Source: Halomonas sp. QHL1
GTDB taxonomy: Bacteria > Pseudomonadota > Gammaproteobacteria > Pseudomonadales > Halomonadaceae
Reading direction: 5' to 3'
DNA: 64,000 bases
Assembly (NCBI RefSeq): GCF_001882345.1
Contig: NZ_MINL01000001.1
Span: 2,379,705 to 2,443,704, forward strand
Shown here piece after piece: positions 56,363 through 64,000 of the stretch; position 1 is the first letter of the stretch; every line of letters begins with the position of its first letter. The notes under the pieces were generated by a model that searched no databases, had not been told where the DNA came from, and saw only the letters and a program-made list of their open reading frames with translations. Both the position numbers and the translations under genes were made by a program.

Positions 56363-57156
56363 CATCATCATTCCCGCTCGCACCTCGCCCCGTCTCCGCC
56401 TCCGCTCCAGCGGTGGTGGCCAACCAACTCATCAAACATTTTGGCGACCTTGAAGTACTCAATGGCGTCTCTCTAGAGGTAACCGAAGGCAGTGTCACCT
56501 CCATCATCGGCGCTAGCGGTTCCGGAAAGAGCACTTTGCTGCGCTGCATGAATCTGTTGGAAAGACCCGACCAGGGCGAACTGGCGATTGCGGATGAGGC
56601 GATTCGCTTCACCCGCAATCCCCAGGGCGGCATAACCGGTCTGGATCGGCGCCAGCTGCAACGGTTGCGCGCCAAGGTTGCGATGGTCTTCCAACAGTTC
56701 AATCTTTGGCCCCACTTGACCGTGTTGGGCAATGTTATTGAAGCCCCTATTCGGGTCAAGGGGATCACCCGTAAGCAGGCCACTGCCCTGGGCGAGCACT
56801 ATCTTGAGCGGGTCGGCATGGCCGACCGACGCGACGCCTATCCTGCTTTTCTCTCCGGTGGGCAACAACAGCGGGTGGCAATTGCCCGAGCTTTGGCCAT
56901 GGAGCCGCGTTTACTGCTCTTCGACGAACCCACCTCGGCGCTGGATCCTGAGCGGGTCAACGAGGTATTGGGAGTGATTCGAGGTCTCGCCGAAGAGGGC
57001 CGCACCATGCTGTTGGTCACCCACGAGATGCACTTCGCCCGCGAGGTCTCCGACCAGTTGGTCTTTCTTGACCAGGGACGCATCGCCGCTGAGGGCACGC
57101 CGGAAGACGTATTTGATGACCCCCGCTGCTGCCAGTTTATGGCGCCCGCAGCTTAA
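56359..57156 (+). CDS. Polar amino-acid ABC transporter ATPase (HisP/GlnQ type)
   Basis: This 265-residue ATPase has Walker [11 protein letters not shown]-loop [13 protein letters not shown], signature [15 protein letters not shown], Walker [15 protein letters not shown] and switch [10 protein letters not shown]. Start chosen at ATG 56359, which overlaps the previous stop as ATGA; a TTG at 56353 is a less likely start. It pairs with the two permeases and binding protein downstream (57190-59476) to form an importer for a basic or polar amino acid such as arginine. Confidence 0.92.
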   Translation: MTSSFPLAPRPVSASAPAVVANQLIKHFGDLEVLNGVSLEVTEGSVTSIIGASGSGKSTLLRCMNLLERPDQGELAIADEAIRFTRNPQGGITGLDRRQLQRLRAKVAMVFQQFNLWPHLTVLGNVIEAPIRVKGITRKQATALGEHYLERVGMADRRDAYPAFLSGGQQQRVAIARALAMEPRLLLFDEPTSALDPERVNEVLGVIRGLAEEGRTMLLVTHEMHFAREVSDQLVFLDQGRIAAEGTPEDVFDDPRCCQFMAPAA

Positions 57157-57189
57157 ACACTCCACACACTATAATGATAGGAGAACCCC

Positions 57190-57963
57190 ATGAAACTCCC
57201 GATGATGTTTGTCACCGCTGTGACCGCACTTGGCCTTAGCCATACCGCCCTGGCCGACGCGCCCCTCAATGTTGGCATCTCCGGGGAGCCTTACCCGCCT
57301 TTCACCTATAAGGCCGCCAGCGGTGATTGGACCGGCTTCGAAGTGGAGCTCGCCCATGCCATCTGCGCGGACATGGAGCGCGAGTGCAAGATCGTACCCA
57401 CCGGGTGGAGCGGCATCATTCCCTCACTCGACGCCGGGCGAATTGACATGATCATGAACTCCATGTCGATCACAGAGAAGCGCCAGCGGGTCATCGACTT
57501 TACTCGCCCTTACTATTTCACGCCGGGCGCCTATGTCGCCGCCAGCGACCTGGAAATCAATATCCCCGAGGACCTGGACGGATTGGTAATGGGCGTGCAG
57601 AGCGCCACCACCAATGCCACTTATGCGCGCCGTGAACTCCGCGATAGCGGCGTGGAGATACGCCTCTACGATCAAGCGGAACAGGTCAATAATGATCTGC
57701 TTTCAGGCCGCCTGGATGTAATCCTAGCTGACGAGATTGCCATGGTGCAGTTCCTAGAGCGCGACGAGGCAGACGACTTTGAGGTCAAGGCCACCGCTCC
57801 CCGCCATGAGGCTTATGGGGAGGGTATCGGCATCGGTCTGCGCCAGGAGGACGATGCCCTGCAGACGTCCCTCAACGAGGCCATCAGCGCGGTGATCGAA
57901 GACGGCACCTGTGCCAGCCTTTCCGAGCAGTACCTGACTACTGACGTCTGTGTCTACGATTAA
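57190..57963 (+). CDS. Polar/basic amino-acid ABC substrate-binding protein (ArgT/HisJ type)
   Basis: This 257-residue secreted protein has a signal peptide (ALGLSHTALA-DA) and the SBP_bac_3 core: LNVGISGEPYPPFTYK, GFEVELAHAIC, IPSLDAGRIDMIMNSMSITEKRQ, and RPYYFTPGAYVA, which contact the alpha-amino and carboxylate groups. The fold and neighbours point to a basic amino acid such as arginine, ornithine or a derivative. The ribosome site AGGAG lies just before ATG. It is followed by an attenuator-type hairpin. Confidence 0.9.
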   Translation: MKLPMMFVTAVTALGLSHTALADAPLNVGISGEPYPPFTYKAASGDWTGFEVELAHAICADMERECKIVPTGWSGIIPSLDAGRIDMIMNSMSITEKRQRVIDFTRPYYFTPGAYVAASDLEINIPEDLDGLVMGVQSATTNATYARRELRDSGVEIRLYDQAEQVNNDLLSGRLDVILADEIAMVQFLERDEADDFEVKATAPRHEAYGEGIGIGLRQEDDALQTSLNEAISAVIEDGTCASLSEQYLTTDVCVYD

Positions 57964-57981
57964 GCGACCACTGCTCGTCAT

Positions 57982-58022
57982 CGCCCCCCCGGCGCTACCA
58001 GCAATGGGGGCTTCGCTTTTTG
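57982..58022 (+). terminator. Attenuator hairpin between binding-protein and permease genes
   Basis: A run of Cs (GCCCCCC) pairs with GGGGGC over an 18-base loop, followed by TTCGCTTTTT. It lies in the 78-bp gap after the binding protein. Such partial terminators raise binding-protein over permease output. Confidence 0.65.
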
Positions 58023-58041
58023 ACCGAAGAAAGAGTCGAAC

Positions 58042-58749
58042 ATGACAGCCATGTCACCTGAGGGGCTCGGCGACTGGGCCGGCCCCATATTTAGCGGGGC
58101 GCTGACCACGGTGCAGATCGCCATGCTGGCCTATGCCATCGGCCTGCTGCTGGGGTTGCTGGGTGCCGGCGCCAAGCTCAGCCCCTGGGCGCCTTTGCGC
58201 GGTCTAGCCACCGCCTACTCCACATTGATTCGGGCGGTGCCCGAACTGCTGCTGATCCTCTTGCTCTACTATGCTGGTGCCCAGGCGCTGGATGCCTTAC
58301 TGGCTCATCTAGGCATGGCCGGCGCGGTTCAGATCACTGGTTTCGCCACTGCAGTGGGCGTGTTGGCCTTCGTCCAGGGGGCCTATATGACCGAAGTGTT
58401 CCGCGGCGCCATCCTGGCGATACCTCGCGGCCAGTTGGAAGCCGCCGACGCCTTTGGCTTCTCGCGTTGGGCTCGTTTCCATCGCATCGTATTACCAGGG
58501 ATGCTGCCAAACGCCCTACCGGGCATGTCCAACCTGTGGCTGATCCTAATCAAGGACACCGCCCTAATCAGCGTGATCGGCTTCAACGAATTGTTTTTTA
58601 CCATTCAGCAGGCGGCCGCTAGCAGCCGCGCCTACTTCCTCTTCTATGCCGCCGCTGGCGTCATCTACCTGTTGATGACCCTGAGTTCCACGGCGCTGTT
58701 CGCGCGCCTTGAGCGTCATGTGCGACGCGGCCAACCCACGGAGGCCTGA
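58042..58749 (+). CDS. Amino-acid ABC transporter permease (HisQ type)
   Basis: This 235-residue inner-membrane protein has five or six helices and the family EAA loop (LEAADAFGFSRWARFHRIVLPGMLPNALPG) that docks on the ATPase. It forms the heteromeric channel with the next gene, with which it overlaps by a few bases in the ribosome-site region. It belongs to the importer operon with the ATPase at 56359 and the binding protein at 57190. Confidence 0.9.
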   Translation: MTAMSPEGLGDWAGPIFSGALTTVQIAMLAYAIGLLLGLLGAGAKLSPWAPLRGLATAYSTLIRAVPELLLILLLYYAGAQALDALLAHLGMAGAVQITGFATAVGVLAFVQGAYMTEVFRGAILAIPRGQLEAADAFGFSRWARFHRIVLPGMLPNALPGMSNLWLILIKDTALISVIGFNELFFTIQQAAASSRAYFLFYAAAGVIYLLMTLSSTALFARLERHVRRGQPTEA

Positions 58750-58750
58750 C

Positions 58751-59476
58751 ATGGACTTTTCCTGGCTGAGCGATCCCTTCTACCTAGGCTACCTATGGGA
58801 AGGTTTCGTTAATACGCTGTGGCTGCTGCTGGTCTCTGCAGTGGGCGGACTGCTCCTTGCCGTGTTAGTGGCGCTAGCCAGACTGCGCGGCCCACGACCA
58901 CTCGCCTGGCTGGTCTGGGCCTTCACCACCGTGATGCGTGGCACCCCGCTGCTTGTGCAGCTGTTTTTCTTCTACTACGGCGTGGGGCACCTGATGGAAG
59001 GCGTACCAGGCATCCGCGAAACTATCGTTTGGCCACTTCTGCGCGACCCTTTCTTCTTCGCCGCCCTGACCTTCATCCTCAGCGTGGGGGCCTACTCCGG
59101 CGAAGTGATCCGTGGCGCCATGCAGAGCGTGCCGCAGGGCGAGCTTGAAGCTGGACGTGCCTTCGGCCTCTCCGGTTTCCAGGTACTTACCAGGCTGTGG
59201 CTGCCCAGGGCCATCCAGCTCTGCTTGCCGACCCTCACCGGGGAGATGATCCTGCTGCTCAAGTCGATCCCGCTGGTCTCCACCATCGCCCTGATGGATC
59301 TGCTGCAGGCAGCCAATATCATTCGCGACGAGACTTTCCTGGTCTACGAACCACTGCTGCTGATCGCCGGCATCTATATAGCCACCACGGTGGTGCTAAC
59401 CCTGGCGCTACACCTTGTGGAGCTCAACTTCCCCGGTATGCGGCCAACTCGAAACCGCTGGCTGCCTATTCGCTGA
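58751..59476 (+). CDS. Amino-acid ABC transporter permease (HisM type)
   Basis: This 241-residue inner-membrane permease is the partner of the HisQ-type gene. Its EAA loop reads ELEAGRAFGLSGFQVLTRLWLPRAIQ and the N-terminal helices begin YLWEGFVNTLWLLLVSAVGG. I start it at ATG 58751, one base after the preceding stop; the longer frame from 58709 would run inside the previous gene. Confidence 0.9.
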   Translation: MDFSWLSDPFYLGYLWEGFVNTLWLLLVSAVGGLLLAVLVALARLRGPRPLAWLVWAFTTVMRGTPLLVQLFFFYYGVGHLMEGVPGIRETIVWPLLRDPFFFAALTFILSVGAYSGEVIRGAMQSVPQGELEAGRAFGLSGFQVLTRLWLPRAIQLCLPTLTGEMILLLKSIPLVSTIALMDLLQAANIIRDETFLVYEPLLLIAGIYIATTVVLTLALHLVELNFPGMRPTRNRWLPIR

Positions 59477-59491
59477 ACAGGATAAGACGAC

Positions 59492-60949
59492 ATGCACACT
59501 TCAGCACACATACTGAATGAACAGTTCATCGACAACGCCTGGGTCCCGAGCCTTAGCAAAACGCGGCGCCCGGTATATGACCCCTATCGCGAAACACGCA
59601 TCGCTGAGCTGACTTGCGGCGACCCGGCGGATGTCGATGCCGCCGTGGCCGCGGCCCGACGCGCCATGCCCGGTTGGCGAGCCACCCCAGAGACCTGCCG
59701 TGGCGAATATCTGGAGGCCATTGCGAGCGGGCTTGAGATCCGCCGCCGGATCCTAGCCGAGCTCTCCAGTCATAACAACGGCAAACCCCTGGCTGAAGCC
59801 TACCAAGACCTGGACGACGCTATCGCCTGTTACCGCTACTATGCCGAGGCCGCCGTGATACTGGGGCAGCGCCAGGGAACGGTTGAAGACGCCGACCAGC
59901 CCAACATGGAGGCGCGCCGGTACTGGGACTCCATCGGCGTGGTGGGGCTGATAACCCCCTGGAACTTCCCGCTGGTCAGCAGCGCCTGGAAACTGGCGCC
60001 AGCGCTAGCCGCTGGCTGCACTGTGGTGTTCAAGCCCTCCGAGGTCACGCCGCTGCCCGAGCAAGTACTGGCAGAAATCGTGATGGAGGCAGGCCTGCCA
60101 CCGGGGGTATTCAACCTACTGCAAGGTGACGGCGAGGGTATTGGGGCCCCGATGAGTCACCATCCTGGCATCGACAAGCTCTCCTTCACCGGCAGCAATG
60201 CGGTGGGTGAAGCAGTGATGCGCGCCGCGGCCCAAGGGGTAAGACCGGTCTCACTGGAGCTGGGCGGCAAATCGCCGATTCTGATCACTGAGGATGCCGA
60301 TATCGAGCTTGCCCGCGACTTGGTCATGGCCGGTATCTGCTATAACGCTGGCCAGATGTGTTCAGCCACCAGTCGGCTACTGGTGCATGAGCGCCTGGCG
60401 GACAAGCTATATGCGGCCATCGACGCCGCCATGTCAGAACTGCGCCTGGGCGACCCCCTAGCGACGGAGACCGACATGGGCCCACTGGTCAGCGCCCTCC
60501 AGCAGAGCCGGGTACAGCACTACTTAGCCCTGGCCAAAGAGGAGGGGCTACACAGCGAAACGCCCACTCTCGCTCTGCCCGAGCATGGTTTCTTTGTGGC
60601 GCCGCTCCTATACCGCGAGGTGCCTACTACCAGCCGCCTGTGGCAGGAAGAGATTTTTGGTCCGGTGCTTTGTGCACGCCGCGTCGCCAACGACGCGGAA
60701 GCCATTGCCCTGGCCAACGACAGCAACTTTGGCCTCGCCGCCACGGTGGTGGCCGGCAATCCGGACCGCGCAGAGTCCATCGGCCGGCACCTGGAGGTGG
60801 GCAATGTCTGGTGCAACAGCGAACAAGTAGCGCCGCCCCAGGGGAGTTGGGGCGGTATGAAGCGTAGCGGCATAGGCCGCGAACTGGGCGATTCGGGCCT
60901 GGACGCTTACCTTGAACTCAAGCGCATTACACGCCCCTTAAAGGCTTAA
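59492..60949 (+). CDS. NAD(P)-dependent aldehyde dehydrogenase (betaine/4-guanidinobutyraldehyde type)
   Basis: This 485-residue cytoplasmic enzyme has the Rossmann coenzyme loop (GVVGLITPWNFPLV...), the catalytic glutamate in SLELGGKSPILI, and the nucleophilic cysteine in NAGQMCSATSRLLVH. It resembles betaine-aldehyde and aminobutyraldehyde dehydrogenases such as KauB. In this operon the natural substrate is the aldehyde made by AruI, 4-guanidinobutyraldehyde, or a trimethylammonio analogue. No guanidinobutyrase (gbuA) follows, so the fate of the product is unclear. Confidence 0.9.
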   Translation: MHTSAHILNEQFIDNAWVPSLSKTRRPVYDPYRETRIAELTCGDPADVDAAVAAARRAMPGWRATPETCRGEYLEAIASGLEIRRRILAELSSHNNGKPLAEAYQDLDDAIACYRYYAEAAVILGQRQGTVEDADQPNMEARRYWDSIGVVGLITPWNFPLVSSAWKLAPALAAGCTVVFKPSEVTPLPEQVLAEIVMEAGLPPGVFNLLQGDGEGIGAPMSHHPGIDKLSFTGSNAVGEAVMRAAAQGVRPVSLELGGKSPILITEDADIELARDLVMAGICYNAGQMCSATSRLLVHERLADKLYAAIDAAMSELRLGDPLATETDMGPLVSALQQSRVQHYLALAKEEGLHSETPTLALPEHGFFVAPLLYREVPTTSRLWQEEIFGPVLCARRVANDAEAIALANDSNFGLAATVVAGNPDRAESIGRHLEVGNVWCNSEQVAPPQGSWGGMKRSGIGRELGDSGLDAYLELKRITRPLKA

Positions 60950-61190
60950 TAATTGGGCCCAGCCACGGCATTGAGCGTCTCATCATGCGCGCCGTACCAT
61001 GGGTGTGGAGCTAACGCACAGGCTGCATCGTCACCAACACCAAGTGCCTTTGCCATCCATGGCCTCCCCAATCATTCATAGGAGCATCACGCTGATCGCG
61101 CAGCGAATTCATCGTGATGCCTAAACGAACCGACGTGTTTGGACTCAATGCTTTAATAGCACGTCAGCTGCATGTATTCTCTTCCCAACT
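60950..61190. other. Intergenic region before the second GlxA-type gene
   Basis: This is 241 bp separating the long operon from the next regulator gene. I see no strong terminator hairpin and no clear operator. The promoter of the second regulator presumably lies in the right half. Confidence 0.5.
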
Positions 61191-62159
61191 ATGAGACTCC
61201 AACCCCCTGACACTCTCCCCGAGCGCATTGGATTTCTTCTCCTGCCGCGCTTTGCCATGGTGGCTTTCTTCTCTGCTATTGAGCCGCTACGTATTGCCAA
61301 TCGCATCGACGGACGTCCCCTATTTGAGTGGGATTTGATTAGCCGCGACGGCGAACCGGTTGTGGCCTCAAACGGCATGACATTGATTGCTAGCGGCTCT
61401 CTTCACACAACCTCTCAAGTCCCTAGTCTGGCGGTCTGTGCAAGTTTTGATCCCGAGCGTGCCATTGATGACGAACTGATTGATTGGTTACGCGCGCGCA
61501 ATTACGAAGGTTGTGTGCTGGGCGGCATAGATACCGGCTGCTACGCACTCGCCGCCGCTGGCCTTCTCGATGATAAAACGGTGACCCTGCACTGGGAGTG
61601 CCTATCTGACTTCTGTACACGCTTTCCTCGAGTTGATGCCGTTGAGTCTATTTACGAGGTTACCGACGAGGGATTTTCCTGTGCTGGTGGCAGTGCCGCC
61701 ATCGATATGAGTCTTGACCTGATCCGGCGCCGACATGGTGACGCGCTCGCCAAACAAGTGCGCGATCAGCTCATCCACGAGCAGGGGCGTCGTCCAGCCA
61801 GCCGGCAGCGCGATTCAGCGATTCCCCAAGATCCAATGCTTCAACGGGCCATCACCTTGATGGATGACAACCTGGAGTCACCGTTAAGCATCCGTTCACT
61901 TGCCAACGAACTAGGTATTACCTGGAGACGTCTCGACCGTCTCTTCGCCCGTCATTTAGCGATTTCGCCTCAGCAGACTTACCTGTCTCGGCGCCTAGAT
62001 CATGCTTACTGGCTGCTGAGTGAAACGCCACATAGCATCATGAACATCAGTCTGGCCTGTGGCTTTGCTTCCCCTTCGAGCTTCAGTCGCGCCTTTCGCC
62101 TCCACTACGGCTCAACACCCAGCCAATTGCGTCAGCAAGCAGTGTCGAATCGTGCATAG
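61191..62159 (+). CDS. GlxA-family AraC-type transcriptional regulator (second)
   Basis: This 322-residue regulator has the same layout as the gene at 49699: an N-terminal DJ-1/PfpI-like ligand domain (IGFLLLPRFAMVAFFSAIEPLRIANRIDG..., GGIDTGCYALAAAG) and a C-terminal AraC domain (LSIRSLANELGITWRRLDRLFARHL, IMNISLACGFASPSSFSRAFRLHYG). It is not a duplicate: identity is moderate. It lies 79 bp before a dioxygenase gene in the same direction, with a direct repeat of matching spacing between them. Confidence 0.9.
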   Translation: MRLQPPDTLPERIGFLLLPRFAMVAFFSAIEPLRIANRIDGRPLFEWDLISRDGEPVVASNGMTLIASGSLHTTSQVPSLAVCASFDPERAIDDELIDWLRARNYEGCVLGGIDTGCYALAAAGLLDDKTVTLHWECLSDFCTRFPRVDAVESIYEVTDEGFSCAGGSAAIDMSLDLIRRRHGDALAKQVRDQLIHEQGRRPASRQRDSAIPQDPMLQRAITLMDDNLESPLSIRSLANELGITWRRLDRLFARHLAISPQQTYLSRRLDHAYWLLSETPHSIMNISLACGFASPSSFSRAFRLHYGSTPSQLRQQAVSNRA

Positions 62160-62176
62160 TTAGTGTCGAATCCTGC
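62141..62176 (+). promoter_or_regulatory. 21-bp-spaced direct repeat, candidate GlxA/AraC operator
   Basis: AGTGTCGAATCSTGC occurs at 62141-62155 and 62162-62176, exactly 21 bp apart, overlapping the end of the regulator gene and preceding the dioxygenase start. The TGTCG core recalls ArgR-type sites of Pseudomonas AraC regulators. Likely binding site for the second regulator. Confidence 0.7.
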
Positions 62177-62238
62177 CGCGAATTACATCTCCCTGACAGG
62201 CATCCTAAGTGACATAACCAATCGCCTAGGAGACCAAA

Positions 62239-63471
62239 ATGTCCCAAGCACTTCCTCTTACACCTGACTACGATGTTTGGCCCATTGAGGCCAATCTCAA
62301 ACAGGTATTCTTCAAGCCGCGCGTATTGACGGTATCCTGGAGCGACGGACGTGAGAGTCGCTACCACAGCATCTGGTTGCGTGAAAACGCCGCTGATGAG
62401 ACGACTGTTAATCCAGCGACTCGTGAAAGCATACTCGATCTTTCTACCTTACCCAGTTGGCCTGAGATTGCCGGTGCCGAAATCGATGAAACCGGTGCAC
62501 TGTGCGTAGACTTTGCTCCTGAAGGACGGCGCTTGCGCTTCCACCCCGGCTGGCTTCGAGCCCACGACTACGACAATACTGGCGATCCAGAAGTACCGTT
62601 AGTCCCGGTAAAGACGTGGAAGAGAGACACAGAAGACGGTCCAGACAGCTTGGACGCCACAGGGCTCCTCGACACCGAAGCGGGTAGTGAGGCAGAGGAG
62701 TCAATTCTCGCTCCTGCTCTTTCAAGCATCCTGGGCAAGGGGTTAGTACGCCTGCGCAACCTACCCACCGAGCCCGACTCACTCGAAGTGATAGCCCGGC
62801 GCATCGGTCCAGTAAGGCCCACCAACTTTGGCATGCTATTCAACGTCAAAGCCAAACCGAACCCAGACTCCAACGCTTACACGTCCATCGCCCTGCCCCC
62901 CCACGTCGACCTGCCGACCCGAGAGTACCAGCCGGGTATGCAAATGCTGCATTGCTTAGAAAACAGCGTAGAAGGTGGCGAGGCCGTAATGCTCGACGGC
63001 TTCGCTGTGGCCGAGGCACTCCGCGAGCGTCACCCTCAGGTCTTTACCACCCTGACCCGAGTGCGCTGGTGCTTTGCTAATACCGCCAAGACCACCGATT
63101 ACGTTTGGTACTCGCCGATAATTCGCATTGATGAGCGCGGTGAGCTGTGTGAGGTACGCATAGCTGACTTTTTGCGTGGACCGTTGCAAACCGACTTCGA
63201 GGACGTAGAACCTGCCTACGAAGCGCTAATGGTTCTACAGAAAATGCTGCACGATCCCAAATTCGCCATCCGTTTCACCTACAAGCCGGGCGACCTAGTA
63301 ATATTTGACAACCGACGGCTGCTCCATGCCCGCGACGCTTTTGAAGGCACAAGCGGCCATCGCTGGCTGCAGGGCTGCTACATGGAGCGTGACGAGATCC
63401 GCTCCCGCTACCGTATGATTAAGCGTGCCTACCAACAGCGTAAAGTAACCGCCGAGGCATCATTAGCTTGA
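62239..63471 (+). CDS. TauD/TfdA Fe(II)/2-oxoglutarate dioxygenase, gamma-butyrobetaine hydroxylase-like (second)
   Basis: This 410-residue oxygenase has an N-terminal DUF971-type domain (YHSIWLRENAADE) without the zinc cysteines seen in classical hydroxylases, then a TauD domain with ligands HVD in LPPHVDLPTREYQ and the distal histidine in FDNRRLLHARDAFEG. It is related to, but clearly different from, the gene at 50803. An inserted acidic stretch (~residues 135-160) is unusual. It is preceded by AGGAG and is probably induced by the regulator at 61191. Substrate unknown; a cationic carboxylate is expected for the family. Confidence 0.87.
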   Translation: MSQALPLTPDYDVWPIEANLKQVFFKPRVLTVSWSDGRESRYHSIWLRENAADETTVNPATRESILDLSTLPSWPEIAGAEIDETGALCVDFAPEGRRLRFHPGWLRAHDYDNTGDPEVPLVPVKTWKRDTEDGPDSLDATGLLDTEAGSEAEESILAPALSSILGKGLVRLRNLPTEPDSLEVIARRIGPVRPTNFGMLFNVKAKPNPDSNAYTSIALPPHVDLPTREYQPGMQMLHCLENSVEGGEAVMLDGFAVAEALRERHPQVFTTLTRVRWCFANTAKTTDYVWYSPIIRIDERGELCEVRIADFLRGPLQTDFEDVEPAYEALMVLQKMLHDPKFAIRFTYKPGDLVIFDNRRLLHARDAFEGTSGHRWLQGCYMERDEIRSRYRMIKRAYQQRKVTAEASLA

Positions 63472-64000
63472 ATGAAATTAATGGCATCATTAGACGCTTT
63501 GAAGCCGTGCAGGCAATATGGAAGATGTAAGCTGACCCGAAGCACATACATATACACAACATTATGCCCTTAAAAAGCCGGTAGTCATTAAAAAATGGTT
63601 AGCTTAAATGTGAGAACAGGGCATGGCGAGCACCCTTTGGGAACACGCCAAAAGGCATGCATTGGCGAAAAAGCTCATTGTTATTTTCATTGGATCCGCG
63701 CTGCCAGGGACTATGGGGAACAGCGGGGTAAATGGCAGTACCAATTCGCTAAGTAATCTCGGCGTGTTTAAACATCCCTCACCCATTATCGTAGGCCTTG
63801 TATAGCCGCTGCATCCTCTGGATCTCGTTTAGCCTTTCGCTAAATCCCACTGCCGCCACAATGACCGTCGTACCACCCTGCTTTATTACCATTTTTAATC
63901 GCTCTGCGGTCGGCTAGTGTGCCGACGGCAGAGCGATTATTGGAGGGTACCGGCGCTGGCCCTCCTTCCTCTACTGTGTGATCCAAAGCGCTGCGGTTAT
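63472..64000. other. Right-edge region without supported gene, containing a large hairpin
   Basis: There is 529 bp after the last dioxygenase gene. Two 60-residue ORFs on opposite strands (63604-63805) overlap each other, lack ribosome sites and are not called. At 63897-63938 a near-perfect hairpin is present: an 11-bp stem, one G-G mismatch and a 6-bp inner stem with a TAGTGT loop. There is no clear T run, so it could be a terminator for a gene beyond the edge or a repeat element. Confidence 0.6.

Noticed and set aside
63604..63805. Two opposite 60-codon ORFs at the right edge
   Set aside because: They overlap each other, have no ribosome site and resemble no family I know.

Overview
The window looks like a chromosomal segment of a moderately halophilic gammaproteobacterium of the Halomonas group. 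This rests on the gene complement rather than on any database comparison: a phasin-like protein, NhaC-type and TRAP/TAXI transport, several quaternary-ammonium or arginine-type catabolic genes with GlxA/AraC regulators, lysine-to-2-oxoglutarate enzymes, and acidic secreted domains. No ribosomal RNA gene, intact tRNA, phage or CRISPR array is present.

Left part (1-11.0 kb): the 5' portion of a GAF plus degenerate-GGDEF gene running off the edge, a NYN/LabA-type protein, gdhA with rnk, a homocysteine S-methyltransferase, an MFS transporter, a phasin-like protein with nine 11-residue repeats, and a large MHYT-PAS-GGDEF-EAL cyclic-di-GMP protein. At 11034-11080 lies a 3' fragment of a tRNA-Arg(CCG) gene beside its terminator. 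This is the scar expected at one end of a genomic island, and it suggests that the DNA to its right was inserted.

Proposed island (11.1-30.4 kb): a run of hairpins, then a minus-strand cluster of twelve genes. It encodes SrfA, SrfB (actin/Hsp70-like ATPase) and SrfC (P-loop GTPase-like), a membrane protein with an acidic periplasmic part, and a periplasmic VWA protein resembling the PpkA C-terminus without its kinase. These are followed by LolD-like and FtsX-like ABC subunits, a formylglycine-generating-enzyme-like periplasmic protein lacking the catalytic cysteine, two coiled-coil lipoproteins, a second VWA protein anchored like SrfA, and a small membrane protein. The ABC, FGE-like, lipoprotein and VWA genes match the TagQRST-PpkA sensory pathway known from type VI secretion, but here they sit in the srf operon with no secretion genes. 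This is the strongest candidate for an undescribed system.

The gdhA-rnk segment occurs twice in direct orientation (1847-3854 and 30404-32400), bracketing the island. The second gdhA is frameshifted by an 11-bp deletion. Recombination between the copies could excise about 28.5 kb. To the right, an ISL3-family element has truncated a universal-stress-protein gene.

Right part (34-64 kb), catabolism and transport: a minus-strand operon for an aminotransferase, a YdiJ-type D-2-hydroxyglutarate dehydrogenase and HglS (2-oxoadipate to 2-oxoglutarate). Next come a TAXI-TRAP system whose binding protein is circularly permuted and whose permease needs a frameshift at an A9 tract, with a LysR regulator. 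An IclR / FAD oxidoreductase / NhaC operon and metY follow. The window closes with a long plus-strand operon combining TmpA/TmpB-like iron oxygenases, an AruI-AruH arginine transaminase pathway, an aldehyde dehydrogenase, a polar amino-acid ABC importer and a betaine-type binding protein. GlxA-type regulators flank it, and a second gamma-butyrobetaine-hydroxylase-like gene follows. AraC-type direct repeats with 20-21 bp spacing lie upstream of both oxygenase genes.
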